DNA of 32,538 nucleotides. It comes from Candidatus Binatia bacterium (lineage in GTDB: Bacteria > Desulfobacterota > Binatia > Bin18). Positions within the stretch are counted from its first letter, which is position 1, and each line of letters begins with the position of its first letter. The translations under genes were made by a program, and so were the position numbers. The notes under the pieces are model-generated. The model was not told the origin of the DNA and did no database searches. It was given only the letters and a program-made list of their open reading frames with translations. The DNA lies in assembly GCA_022824615.1 (NCBI GenBank), contig JAJDZM010000083.1, positions 1 through 32,538 of the forward strand, read 5' to 3'. This document shows positions 8,750 through 16,815 of this stretch, piece after piece.

Positions 8750-9433
8750 CTAGTCCGGTTTCTTGAGGCCGAGCCGTTCGTAATATTTCTCCGGGACTTT
8801 GGCCGGGTCTTTATAGATAATAAAAGAACAGTGCTCTTTTCCGAGAACGGCGGCCGGCTCGACCACGACAAAAGGTTGCCCGTTTTTTTCGATGTCAACC
8901 AACTCCATCGGCGGCTCGTGGGCACAGTACACGGGAAAGTCTGCGCGGTTATAGGTCATCCGCTGCGGTTTTTCCACGGTATGAAAGGCGTCGGGTCCGT
9001 CGTATTTCCCTTCGAGGACCATGCGTCCGCCACTGCCGCAGGGACGCATCTGAATAACGACCTTTTCCTCATCCTCTTCAATATGCATGGGTTGAAGATG
9101 GCCCCGCAGACCGGCAACAAACATCTTGATCTTCCGGGGCAGTTCTTGGGGGTCCTGCGGCATTTTTTCCAAATTCGGCAGCCACCAGGCTTTCACGCCG
9201 GCCATCATTATCTCTTCCAGCACCTCGTCGCCAAAACGCTTCCCCACCTCGCTCAGCGTCGCAGTCGTCCAGTTCCGGTACAGATCGTGCATCCCGAGGA
9301 ATTCATTATACATGCGCTGCGCGATCTTCTTGGCCTGCTCCGCATCCCCGGCGTCAATGGCTTCCGTTAAACGGTCCACGGTGCGTTTGCCCATCTCACG
9401 GACTTCTTCTTCGGAAAAAAAGCGCTCACTCAT
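8750..9433 (-). CDS. conserved-looking Cys/His-rich protein of unknown function
   Basis: The ORF track starts at 9532, but the ATG at 9433 has a strong AGGAGGGG Shine-Dalgarno sequence, giving 227 residues (MSERFFSEEEV...). I do not recognise the family with confidence. The N-terminal 70 residues look helical. The C-terminal half has Cys/His-rich motifs: QMRPCGSGGRM, DFPVYCAHEPPMELV and GKEHCSFIIYKDP. These suggest a metal site or a reactive thiol. There is some resemblance in style to L-2-amino-thiazoline-4-carboxylate hydrolase-like or hydrocarbon-binding proteins, but this is weak and I do not assign it. No signal peptide is visible. Close spacing with the FIST gene suggests a shared role, perhaps ligand handling for the FIST sensor (inference). 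Confidence 0.75.
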   Translation of the reverse strand: MSERFFSEEEVREMGKRTVDRLTEAIDAGDAEQAKKIAQRMYNEFLGMHDLYRNWTTATLSEVGKRFGDEVLEEIMMAGVKAWWLPNLEKMPQDPQELPRKIKMFVAGLRGHLQPMHIEEDEEKVVIQMRPCGSGGRMVLEGKYDGPDAFHTVEKPQRMTYNRADFPVYCAHEPPMELVDIEKNGQPFVVVEPAAVLGKEHCSFIIYKDPAKVPEKYYERLGLKKPD

Positions 9434-9466
9434 ACGATCCCCTCCTGTGGTGACACTGCCTGTCTC

Positions 9467-9478
9467 GGGATATATCCC
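9467..9478. promoter_or_regulatory. palindrome in the divergent promoter region
   Basis: GGGATATATCCC is a perfect 12-bp palindrome in the 123-base region between the divergent 8750-9433 and 9557-11626 genes. It could be an operator for either side. Palindromes of this size also occur by chance, so support is weak. Confidence 0.25.
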
Positions 9479-9556
9479 AATCCGCCACTCCATTGCAAAG
9501 GGCTGAGCGTCTGGATACCGTACCGCTGACAAGGGGCTGAAAGGACTGGACTGATT

Positions 9557-11626
9557 GTGGCTCGCGGAGGCGGGGGGCAGAACCGAGCATTTGCGCGCAC
9601 GGCCGGCGTCAAGCTATCGCCCATCAAGGCGATGGAACTGGCGGCCAGCCGGGTGCCGGACGTGGTCTCTCTGGCCCAAGGCATCCCCAGCTTTGATACG
9701 CCCGAACCGATCAAATCCTTTGTCCAGCAAAAAATCGCCGAGGGCGCGTGCGCCACCTATTCGCTGACCCCCGGCTTACCCCAACTACGCGAATGCATTG
9801 CCGAGTCGCTGCTGCGAGAAGGCATGCACTACGACCCGGACCAGGAGATCATTGTTTCCAGCGGCTCGATTGAGGCCATTGCCGCAACACTGCTGGCCCT
9901 CACTCAGCCGGGAGATGAGATCATTCTTTCCTCACCCAGCTATGCCTCCTACCAGGAGGTCGTCCGCATCGCTGGCTGTACTCCGCGCTTCGCCCCGCTC
10001 CGCGAGGAGCAGAATTTTGCCTTTGATGAAGAGGCGTTCGAGTCCTGTCTGTCGCCACACACGCGAGCGATCTTGTACTGTAATCCCAACAATCCAACCG
10101 GGACGGTCTTCTCAGAAACGGAAACGCGCGCCCTGATTGCGCTGGCCGAGCGGCACGATCTCTTTCTGATTATCGATGAGGCCTATAAGGATTTTGTGTA
10201 CACGCTAGAAGCGTATTTCAGTCCGGCTCAGGTCGCCGATGTCCGCCAGCGCATTGTACGAATTTTCACCTTCTCCAAAGCCTACGGGATGACGGGCTGG
10301 CGGGTCGGCTATCTCCATTCCGACGCGCGGAGTGTCCAGGAAATCCTCAAAGTGCACGATGCCCTGGTGACCTGCGCACCGGTTGTGTCGCAATATGCCG
10401 CCCTGGCGGCGCTCGAATACGGACACGAACATATTACGACCTTTCGGCAGGCGTTTAAGCAGCGCCGCGACCTGACACTCACCCATCTCGATCAGCTCTC
10501 ACATGTGTTTGACTACCAGAAACCCGAAGGGGCCTATTTTGTCTTTCCCCGGATCAAAGACGTAGTTGTCCACGCCCGCGATTCGTACGCCCTCGCCTAC
10601 GACATTCTGGAAAAGGCGAAGGTTGCCGTTGTCCCCGGCATTGCCTTTGGACCCAGCGGCGAGGCCCATATCCGACTGAACTTCGGACGCCGGACGGACG
10701 ATATTACCACCGCCTTCGAGCGTCTCAGCGAGTACTTCAGTCCGGCAGCTGCGCGTCGGGCGCAACACACTCAGCGCCGCGCAAGCCGATCAGTTGAGTC
10801 TATTGAGTCTATAGGGTCTGTTGAGTCTGACCCAAAGGACCCCAAAGGACCCAACAGACCCTATTCCTATCAGCACCTGCGTGGCTTCGCCGTCCTGATA
10901 TTGCAAGCGCTCGCTCGGCTGAGTCTATGGCGGAAAAATCCCCAGGTGATTGCTATCGCCGGTAGCCACGGCAAGACCGTTATCAAGCGCATTGTGACCG
11001 AGCTCTTGGCCCAGCGGTACCGGGTCCAGCCCAATCCCCGTTCCTACAATACCGATATTGGCCTGCCCCTTGCCATCCTCAATATCGAATTGGCTTCGGT
11101 TCGCTTGCGGGACCTCGCGCGCGGTTTCGCCCGGGCAGTCTGGACCGCGCTCTTCAATACCGGGGCACCCGACATCCTCGTGCTCGAATTCGGCGTCCGC
11201 CATCGGGGCGATATGCAGCAGTTGATCCGAACGGTGATCCCCGACATTGCCATCCTGACAACCTTGACGCCGAGCTATAGCACCGATGTCGAGGAGTTAC
11301 ACACGCTCCAGGATGAAATGCGGGTGTTATGTCGCGCGGACGGAGCCAGTTGTCGGTTTGTGATCGATGGGGATGACCCACTGCTCCAGGATGTCATCGC
11401 GTCCTTACCCACGCCGCCGCTGCTCCTGCATCGCTCGGCGTGGAGCATCGAGGAGAGCGGCCTCCAGCTCCAGAGCCCTGATCGGCGGTATGCGGTGACG
11501 CGGGAAATCATTGGTGAGAATGAGCGGTTTTCGGTCCAGGCGGCCGTGGCCGTGGCCGAACACTGGACCGATCTGTCCCCTGCCGAGATTCAGCGTTTCC
11601 TCAGTGAAAACACCACCGTGTGCTAA
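9557..11626 (+). CDS. class I/II aminotransferase fused to a Mur-ligase-like ATP-binding domain
   Basis: The 689-residue product has two parts. Residues 1-395 are a fold-type I PLP aminotransferase of the aspartate/aromatic group: DVVSLAQGIPSFDTP near 35-49, NPNNPTG at 176-182, D207 in IIDEAY, the Schiff-base lysine K241 in FTFSKAYGMTGWR, and substrate-carboxylate Arg R373 in HIRLNF. Residues 400-440 are a low-complexity linker (VESIESIGSVES, DPKDPKGPN) encoded by a 9-nt tandem repeat. From about 463 a MurF-type central domain follows, with P-loop GSHGKT (469-474), an EFGVRHRGDM block and an RFSVQAAVAVAE helix. It lacks both the N-terminal MurF substrate domain and the C-terminal Rossmann domain. 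Substrate and product are unknown. GTG start; an AAAGGA lies upstream. Confidence 0.85.
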   Translation: MARGGGGQNRAFARTAGVKLSPIKAMELAASRVPDVVSLAQGIPSFDTPEPIKSFVQQKIAEGACATYSLTPGLPQLRECIAESLLREGMHYDPDQEIIVSSGSIEAIAATLLALTQPGDEIILSSPSYASYQEVVRIAGCTPRFAPLREEQNFAFDEEAFESCLSPHTRAILYCNPNNPTGTVFSETETRALIALAERHDLFLIIDEAYKDFVYTLEAYFSPAQVADVRQRIVRIFTFSKAYGMTGWRVGYLHSDARSVQEILKVHDALVTCAPVVSQYAALAALEYGHEHITTFRQAFKQRRDLTLTHLDQLSHVFDYQKPEGAYFVFPRIKDVVVHARDSYALAYDILEKAKVAVVPGIAFGPSGEAHIRLNFGRRTDDITTAFERLSEYFSPAAARRAQHTQRRASRSVESIESIGSVESDPKDPKGPNRPYSYQHLRGFAVLILQALARLSLWRKNPQVIAIAGSHGKTVIKRIVTELLAQRYRVQPNPRSYNTDIGLPLAILNIELASVRLRDLARGFARAVWTALFNTGAPDILVLEFGVRHRGDMQQLIRTVIPDIAILTTLTPSYSTDVEELHTLQDEMRVLCRADGASCRFVIDGDDPLLQDVIASLPTPPLLLHRSAWSIEESGLQLQSPDRRYAVTREIIGENERFSVQAAVAVAEHWTDLSPAEIQRFLSENTTVC
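10793..10865. repeat. 9-nt tandem repeat with 13-bp inverted repeat, in frame within the fusion gene
   Basis: Units GAGTCTATT, GAGTCTATA, GGGTCTGTT and GAGTCTGAC run in tandem and are followed by CCAAAGGAC-type units in the opposite sense. ATAGGGTCTGTTG (10811-10823) and CAACAGACCCTAT (10852-10864) form a perfect 13-bp inverted repeat with a 28-base loop. Because the unit is 9 nt, the array is read as repeated tripeptides (VES-IES-IGS-VES, DPK-DPK). It looks like an intergenic-type short tandem repeat caught inside a gene. Confidence 0.85.
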
Positions 11627-11629
11627 AAC

Positions 11630-11660
11630 CGGCCCTGTTCCTACTTGCAATACAGGGCCG
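11630..11660 (+). terminator. stem-loop after the aminotransferase fusion gene
   Basis: CGGCCCTGT (11630-11638) pairs perfectly with ACAGGGCCG (11652-11660) across a 13-base loop, four bases after the stop codon. No T-run follows, so it may be an RNA-stabilising hairpin or a weak terminator. The rest of the 142-base gap to the next gene contains only a 28-codon open frame (MLYSCMDDPPSD...) that I do not regard as a gene. Confidence 0.45.
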
Positions 11661-11768
11661 ACTCGTATTATGCTTTATTCCTGTATGGACGACCCTCCAT
11701 CTGATGACCCGTGGCCTGAGACTCAACTGCGGCTTTCCCCAGCCAGCCGGGAGGTGTGAAGCGCACGC

Positions 11769-13118
11769 ATGGAGAGTCCCGCCCTCGGTCTGCTCATCAC
11801 ACTCCTGCTGGTCCTGGTCAACGCCTTTTTTGTCGCGGCAGAGTTTGCAATCGTCAAGGTTCGTGCGTCCCAGATCGAACTCCTGGTTCAGGCCGGTAGC
11901 CGAACGGCCAAGATGGGCCAGTATCTCATCACCCATCTCGATGCCTCCCTGTCGACGATCCAACTCGGCATTACCCTGACTTCTCTGGGGTTGGGCTGGA
12001 TCGGGGAGCCGATTGTGGCCAAACTCATTATTGAATTTATGCGCCTGGTCGGCCTGGAAGCCGACCCGGATTTGGCGCACAGTATCGCCCTGCCGGTTGC
12101 CTTTATCCTGCTCACATTTCTTCTTATTGTCTTTGGCGAACTTGCCCCCAAAGCGCTCGCCATCCAGCATTCCCAGTCAACAACGCTCGCCGTCGCCTTT
12201 CCGCTACGGTTTTTTTACCTTATCTTTTCTCCGGCGATTGTTTCGCTCAACTGGACCGCCAACCAGGTGCTGCGGCTCTTTGGTATTCGGCCGGCGAGCG
12301 AGGCGGAACACTATCACTCGGGCGAAGAACTGCGCTTCCTGCTTGAGCAGGGCCGCGAGGGCGGCACGATCGAGGAAGAGGAGCACGAGCTGATTGAGAA
12401 CGTCTTTGAGTTTGGGGAGACCAGCGTACGGGAAATCATGGTTCCCCGGACCAATATCGCCGCCATCGAGGTCACCTCCTCCCGCAGTGCTCTGGTCAAT
12501 CTGCTGGTTGAAGGCGGCTATAGCCGCATACCGGTGTATGAAGATTCACTCGACAATATCATTGGGGTGGTGCACGCCAAGGATCTCATTACCCTCATGG
12601 AACATCGGGACCTGATCATTCTGCGCGACCTCCTCCGGCCCGCGTTCTTTGTGCCGGAGACAAAACCGATCGACGATCTGTTACGGGAGTTTCAACGCCG
12701 CAAGGTGCATATTGCCGTGGTGGTGGATGAGTTTGGCAGTACGGCCGGCCTCGTCACCATGGAAGACATTCTTGAGGAACTGGTCGGAGAAATTCAGGAC
12801 GAGCACGACAGCGAGAACCACGATATCGAAAAGGTCTCCAATCAGACCTATATCGTCAACGCGGCCCTTTCTATTGCCGATGTCAACGATCATATTGACG
12901 AGTTTGAGCTTCCCGAGGGGAGTGACTATACCAGCGTGGGTGGCTTCATCAATAAATGGCTCGGGCGTATCCCTGAGGTCAATGAGATATTTGAGTACGA
13001 CGCGCTCCGCATGACCGTCCTCAAAACCGACAACCACCACGTCACCCAGGTCAAAATAGAAAATTTGTCAGACCTCACGCCCCCACCGGCCACCTCCCTG
13101 ATAAAGGAGGAAGCATGA
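11769..13118 (+). CDS. CNNM/CorC-type hemolysin-family membrane protein with CBS domains
   Basis: This 449-residue protein has the DUF21-CBS-CBS-CorC_HlyC layout of bacterial CNNM-like proteins, which are implicated in Mg2+/Co2+ efflux or homeostasis. The DUF21 part (about 1-195) has several hydrophobic helices, including ALGLLITLLLVLVNAFFVAAEFA at the start and IVFGELAPKALAI near 122. Two CBS domains follow (about 215-275 and 282-338; REIMVPRTNI, HIAVVVDEFGSTAGLVTMEDILEE). A transporter-associated C-terminal domain covers about 350-432 (VNAALSIADVNDHI, DYTSVGGFI). 'Hemolysin' is a historical family name and does not imply toxicity. GGGAGGTG lies 13 bases before the ATG. The stop overlaps the next ATG. 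Confidence 0.93.
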   Translation: MESPALGLLITLLLVLVNAFFVAAEFAIVKVRASQIELLVQAGSRTAKMGQYLITHLDASLSTIQLGITLTSLGLGWIGEPIVAKLIIEFMRLVGLEADPDLAHSIALPVAFILLTFLLIVFGELAPKALAIQHSQSTTLAVAFPLRFFYLIFSPAIVSLNWTANQVLRLFGIRPASEAEHYHSGEELRFLLEQGREGGTIEEEEHELIENVFEFGETSVREIMVPRTNIAAIEVTSSRSALVNLLVEGGYSRIPVYEDSLDNIIGVVHAKDLITLMEHRDLIILRDLLRPAFFVPETKPIDDLLREFQRRKVHIAVVVDEFGSTAGLVTMEDILEELVGEIQDEHDSENHDIEKVSNQTYIVNAALSIADVNDHIDEFELPEGSDYTSVGGFINKWLGRIPEVNEIFEYDALRMTVLKTDNHHVTQVKIENLSDLTPPPATSLIKEEA

Positions 13119-13381
13119 CACCCTCGCTGACCCTGTATTCTCGTCCGGGCTGCTGCTTGTGTGACGACATGAAAGCGATTGTGGCCGAGGTCCAGGCCGA
13201 CACGGCTTTCACCGTAACGGAAATCGATATCTCGACCCAGCCGGAACTCGAAGCCCGCTTCGGCCAGGACATTCCCGTGCTGTTTATCAACGGCCGTAAG
13301 TCGTTCAAATATCGAGTCACCGCCGGCGCGCTACGCCGGCGTCTGCACCGCTCCGGGGCGGAGGCGAGGGCGCTGCCGTGA
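13115..13381 (+). CDS. glutaredoxin-like DUF836 protein
   Basis: This 88-residue thioredoxin-fold protein has the N-terminal active-site segment YSRPGCCLCDDMK, a CxxC pair at C13 and C16 with an extra Cys at 14. It is followed by TEIDIS and IPVLFINGR, where the cis-Pro of the thioredoxin fold is visible. It is typical of the DUF836 glutaredoxin-like family, presumed thiol-disulfide oxidoreductases. The ATG overlaps the stop of the CBS protein (ATGA), with AAAGGAGGAAGC upstream. Its stop in turn overlaps the GTG of cutA, so all three are translationally coupled. Confidence 0.88.
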   Translation: MTPSLTLYSRPGCCLCDDMKAIVAEVQADTAFTVTEIDISTQPELEARFGQDIPVLFINGRKSFKYRVTAGALRRRLHRSGAEARALP

Positions 13382-13704
13382 CGCCGGCCATCGTTGTCCT
13401 GGTCACGGTCGGCTCCGAGCAGGAAGCCGAGACCATTGCCACGGCCCTGCTAGAGGAACGCCTCGCCGCCTGTGTGAATGTAACCGGCCCGGTGCGGTCG
13501 CTCTATCGCTGGGAGGGGCGCATTGCGGACGACCGGGAATGGCAACTCATCATCAAAACCCAGGCGCGTCTCTTTGAGGCTCTGGCGACGCGCGTCCGCG
13601 CCCTCCACTCATACGATGTCCCCGAGATTATCGCGCTGCCCGTCCTCGCCGGGACGGCAGACTATGTGGACTGGATTCAAAACGAGACACAGGGCGAGCG
13701 TTGA
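13378..13704 (+). CDS. cutA: divalent-cation tolerance protein CutA
   Basis: This 108-residue CutA1-family protein is a small trimeric protein linked to tolerance of copper and other divalent cations. The conserved sequence is clear along its length: VLVTVGSEQEAETIATALLEERLAACVNV at the N-terminus, the SLYRWEGRI strand, EWQLIIKT, and HSYDVPEIIALPV near the C-terminus. The GTG start overlaps the TGA of the glutaredoxin-like gene. The neighbouring CNNM-type protein and thiol oxidoreductase make a plausible small metal/redox operon (inference). It converges with the rlpA-like gene, with 19 bases between stops. Confidence 0.95.
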   Translation: MTPAIVVLVTVGSEQEAETIATALLEERLAACVNVTGPVRSLYRWEGRIADDREWQLIIKTQARLFEALATRVRALHSYDVPEIIALPVLAGTADYVDWIQNETQGER

Positions 13705-13723
13705 CGCTGGGCGCAACGGACAA

Positions 13724-14635
13724 CTACCACTCAGCCCAGCGATCGTCTTCCTCGACCACCACGCTTTGCAGGCCGGCCCGGGCCACGGAGCGGGCTTGGC
13801 GTTCGGCCTGGACACGTTTGGCGAACGGTCCGAGGCGGACTTGGTAGTATCGAAACCGTCCGTTCAACAACGGACTGATATATACAGACGAGAAGTGCTG
13901 TGTTAACGCCTGCTTCAGATAGGACGCCTTGTCCGCATCGGTGTAAGAGCCAACCTGGACGGCGTACAGGACGGCCAGCCTGGGAGTCGGAGCGGAGAGA
14001 ACCTCGATGCGCACCAGAGCGGTCCCTGGGGCATACACGCCAATGCTTTTTGCCGCTGCAAGAGACAGGTCAATAATACGACCTCCCACAAATGGTCCCC
14101 GGTCGTTGATACGGACCTCAATCGCCTGTTCGTTCTCAAGGTTTGTCACCATCACATTGGTTCCCAGTGGCAGGCTCCGATGGGCAGCGGTCAGGGCGTG
14201 CTGGTCATAGATTTCGCCGTTTGCCGTTTGCTTGCCGTGGAATCCTGGTCCATACCATGAGGCCATGCCGGTCTGCACAAAACGGGAAGGACGAACCACA
14301 GGCTGTGGTTCAAACGGTATCGTGGTTCGCTGATCGGATAGCGGCGTGACGGACGTGCTCTTCGGAGCGAGCGGAGACTCAGACGCGTCAGGGAGGGGAG
14401 TGACGACCGGGACTGCCGCAAGCTCTGTCGGTAACTCGGGCGCTAGCTGGCTAGGGGTATCTACAGGAGTTGCTGGGAGAACGGTCGGTAATTCAGGCGT
14501 GGACTGAAGGGGAGTAACACCCGGGACCACTGGAGCGGCAGGGAAAAACCGAGCAGGCTGAACCGGCCGTGTTGTCGCACTACATCCCGCCAGGATGCCT
14601 ATCAGCATCCATCCCTGCCACCTCCACCCCTGCAT
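13724..14635 (-). CDS. rlpA: RlpA-family lipoprotein with SPOR domain
   Basis: The 303-residue protein starts with a short signal peptide and a good lipobox, GILAGC, so it is an outer-membrane-type lipoprotein. Residues about 30-100 form a Pro/Thr/Val-rich linker with imperfect repeats (PELPTVLPATPVDTP, PELPTELAAVPVVTP). The RlpA double-psi beta-barrel follows (about 108-205: GMASWYGPGFHGKQTANGE, INDRGPFVGGRIIDLS), keeping the catalytic Asp of RlpA lytic transglycosylases. A SPOR domain binding denuded septal peptidoglycan ends the protein (about 222-298: YAVQVGSYTD, YYQVRLGPF). The role is cleavage of glycan strands at division sites. A second in-frame ATG at residue 10 sits just before the hydrophobic core. 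Confidence 0.92.
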   Translation of the reverse strand: MQGWRWQGWMLIGILAGCSATTRPVQPARFFPAAPVVPGVTPLQSTPELPTVLPATPVDTPSQLAPELPTELAAVPVVTPLPDASESPLAPKSTSVTPLSDQRTTIPFEPQPVVRPSRFVQTGMASWYGPGFHGKQTANGEIYDQHALTAAHRSLPLGTNVMVTNLENEQAIEVRINDRGPFVGGRIIDLSLAAAKSIGVYAPGTALVRIEVLSAPTPRLAVLYAVQVGSYTDADKASYLKQALTQHFSSVYISPLLNGRFRYYQVRLGPFAKRVQAERQARSVARAGLQSVVVEEDDRWAEW

Positions 14636-14740
14636 AGACTATGATTATATACACAGGCAACTGGAGCGAGCAACGAATCGTTTCGTCTCCCCCCTCCGGT
14701 CGCTTGTCCTCGGGGTGTTTCCCGTGTACCATACGAAGCC

Positions 14741-15445
14741 ATGGCGGGCTTCAATACGCCTTTTCGCCAACTCAAAAAAACGCTCAAATCGTCCATCGCC
14801 GAGCGGGCTGCAACTGCAGCAGCTCTGCCTCGGAGCACACCCGATCCAGTTGGAAAGAATGAGGAAAGTCCCGCGGACCTGTTCCAGCGGGCCATGCAGG
14901 ATGTCACCCGGCTCAAGTCGGACGCACGGGTCAGCAACCCTCCACCGGCCCTCTCCCCCCGGGCTCCGCAAGACAGTGAGAATGAGGCCATCGCCGAGTT
15001 ATACGACCTGGTCGCCGGGCGGAGCGATTTTGATGTCACGGATACCGACGAGTATGTCGAGGGCTGTGTCGTCGGCCTTGATACGGGTTTGGTCCGCAAG
15101 CTAAGACAAGGGAAATTTGCGCGCCAGGCGGCCCTGGACCTGCATGGAATGAAGGCGGATGAGGCCAAGCCCGAGTTGGAGCAGTTTCTCAACCGGGCCA
15201 CCCAGGCGGGTATCCGCTGTGTCCTCGTCATTCATGGCCGTGGCAAGAACTCTCCTGGGCAATTCCCGATCCTCAAGGACAAGATGAAACAGTGGCTCAC
15301 CCGAGGCCGGCTGGCAAAGATGGTGTTGGCCTTTTCCACCGCCCGGACCCACGATGGCGGACCGGGTGCCATGTATATCCTCCTGAGACGGAAACGCGGC
15401 CAGAAAAAGCCCGTCCTGATGTGGGAGGGGGCCAAGCGTGAGTGA
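14741..15445 (+). CDS. Smr-domain protein
   Basis: This 234-residue protein has a C-terminal Smr (small MutS-related) domain at about residues 125-225, with the hallmark LDLHGMKADEA, the VLVIHGRGKNSPG loop and the AFSTARTHDGGPGAMYILLRR end. Stand-alone Smr proteins have nuclease or nucleic-acid-binding activity. The N-terminal 120 residues are charged and poorly conserved in style. The ATG at 14741 has only a weak Shine-Dalgarno sequence. Its 3' end overlaps the beta-propeller gene by 8 bases. The 105-base gap to the divergent rlpA probably holds both promoters; I see no strong -35/-10 pair. Confidence 0.9.
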   Translation: MAGFNTPFRQLKKTLKSSIAERAATAAALPRSTPDPVGKNEESPADLFQRAMQDVTRLKSDARVSNPPPALSPRAPQDSENEAIAELYDLVAGRSDFDVTDTDEYVEGCVVGLDTGLVRKLRQGKFARQAALDLHGMKADEAKPELEQFLNRATQAGIRCVLVIHGRGKNSPGQFPILKDKMKQWLTRGRLAKMVLAFSTARTHDGGPGAMYILLRRKRGQKKPVLMWEGAKRE

Positions 15446-16712
15446 AGGCCGTCCGACGGGTCAAAACGGTCAGTCCGACCCTTCCAGCACTGCTCAGGCG
15501 ACGCAACCTATCCAGCTTGCATATATTGGACCGGACGGACAGCTCTTTGTACGTCGCTTCCCGTCAGGCACGACCCACCAGCTCACCTGGAGTTGGCAGG
15601 ACCAGCAAGCGCAGTACCCCCCGCAGGGTTCTCAGGACCCGGAGTCGCAACCTGCCCCACCTTCCGTAACCTATTCCTGGCCAACCTGGTCGCCGGACAG
15701 TCAACAGCTCGCCTGCTTTGCCCGACAGGGTGAAGACGGACCGGCCAGCGTGTATACGGTTGCCGCCGATGGCGTGGAGTCCTGGGAGCGGGCCAACCTG
15801 GGGCAGGGCGCTCCGATTTATGGCAACTGGTCACCCCAGGCGGACGTGTTTACCGTCCTGGTGCAGCGCGACGACCGTCAGCTTGCGCTAGAAACGATCG
15901 GTATAGCCCAGCCCGGCAAGACCCGCACCCTGCTCACCGGTGCACCGCTCTTCTGGTCATGGGCTCCGCAGGGGCAACTTGTGGCGGCGCATGTGGGCGA
16001 CAACGAAAGCGGGCGGGTCGTGCTGCTTGAGGCCGCAACAGGAAGCGTTGTACGGGAGATCAGCGCCAATCCAGGGACGTTCCGCGTTCCGGTCTGGTCC
16101 CCGGACAGTGAGTTACTCACCTATGTGGAACGGGGGACCGACGGCGGCCAGACCCTACGCCTGTTCGATATCCAGAGTGGAGAGAGCGCTCCTGTTTGTC
16201 GGGCCAGCGGCATGACCGCGGCGCTGTGGTCACCGGACGGGCAGGCGCTGGTCTTTAGCAGTACCCAACGCCAGAACTCACTGCTCTCCCCCGCGCTGCA
16301 TCTGCTCGACCTGTCCACCGGCCAGACTACGACCCTGCTTGAAACGCCGGTCGCGGGCTTCCTGTGGGCTCCACAGGGAACTCACTTGGTCTACCTGAGC
16401 GTAGACGTACAACACAGCCAGCTCAGGTGGCATCGATATGATCGAACAACCGGAGAAAGCCAGGAATTGATCCGGTTTCTACCCAGCAGGGAGCAAACGC
16501 TCCAGTTTTCATTTTTCGACCAGTATGCCGGCTCTCACCCCTTACTCACCCCGGACGGGACTCTGCTGACATTTACCGGCCATCTTCCCGACGCGGCTGC
16601 ACAACCGGCCACGGCCGCGCCCACGGTCTACACCCTGCCCCTCACACCCCCCTTTACGCCGCAGTCCATAGCCTCGGGCTCCTTTGCCTGTTGGAATCTG
16701 CGGGCAGGGTGA
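15438..16712 (+). CDS. PD40/TolB-like beta-propeller protein
   Basis: This 424-residue protein is made of WD40-like PD40 repeats. I count about seven copies of the blade signature W-S/A-P-D/Q: WSPDSQQL, WSPQADVF, WAPQGQLV, WSPDSELL, WSPDGQAL, WAPQGTHL and LTPDGTLL. This suggests a seven-bladed propeller. Unlike TolB it has no signal peptide, and it begins with a hydrophilic Ser/Thr/Gln-rich stretch, so it appears cytoplasmic. The GTG start overlaps the end of the Smr gene by 8 bases, suggesting co-translation. Function unknown; propellers of this kind usually act as protein-interaction scaffolds. Confidence 0.82.
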   Translation: MSEGRPTGQNGQSDPSSTAQATQPIQLAYIGPDGQLFVRRFPSGTTHQLTWSWQDQQAQYPPQGSQDPESQPAPPSVTYSWPTWSPDSQQLACFARQGEDGPASVYTVAADGVESWERANLGQGAPIYGNWSPQADVFTVLVQRDDRQLALETIGIAQPGKTRTLLTGAPLFWSWAPQGQLVAAHVGDNESGRVVLLEAATGSVVREISANPGTFRVPVWSPDSELLTYVERGTDGGQTLRLFDIQSGESAPVCRASGMTAALWSPDGQALVFSSTQRQNSLLSPALHLLDLSTGQTTTLLETPVAGFLWAPQGTHLVYLSVDVQHSQLRWHRYDRTTGESQELIRFLPSREQTLQFSFFDQYAGSHPLLTPDGTLLTFTGHLPDAAAQPATAAPTVYTLPLTPPFTPQSIASGSFACWNLRAG

Positions 16713-16815
16713 AGGTCTGCTGCGAGCAAGGCATGAAAAACATAGGATGGAACCCATGCCATCTGCTATCCCCAATGAGTTTTTGGACTTTACAGTTTTC
16801 ACCCAGGATATCTAA

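Noticed and set aside
9434-9532. N-terminal extension of the 8750-9433 gene
   Set aside because: The internal ATG at 9433 has a strong AGGAGGGG ribosome site, while the extension has none and covers the palindrome in the promoter region.
11671-11759. 28-codon ORF (MLYSCMDDPPSD...) before the CBS protein, considered as a leader peptide
   Set aside because: It has no good ribosome site of its own and no attenuator structure after it; the open frame is short enough to occur by chance.
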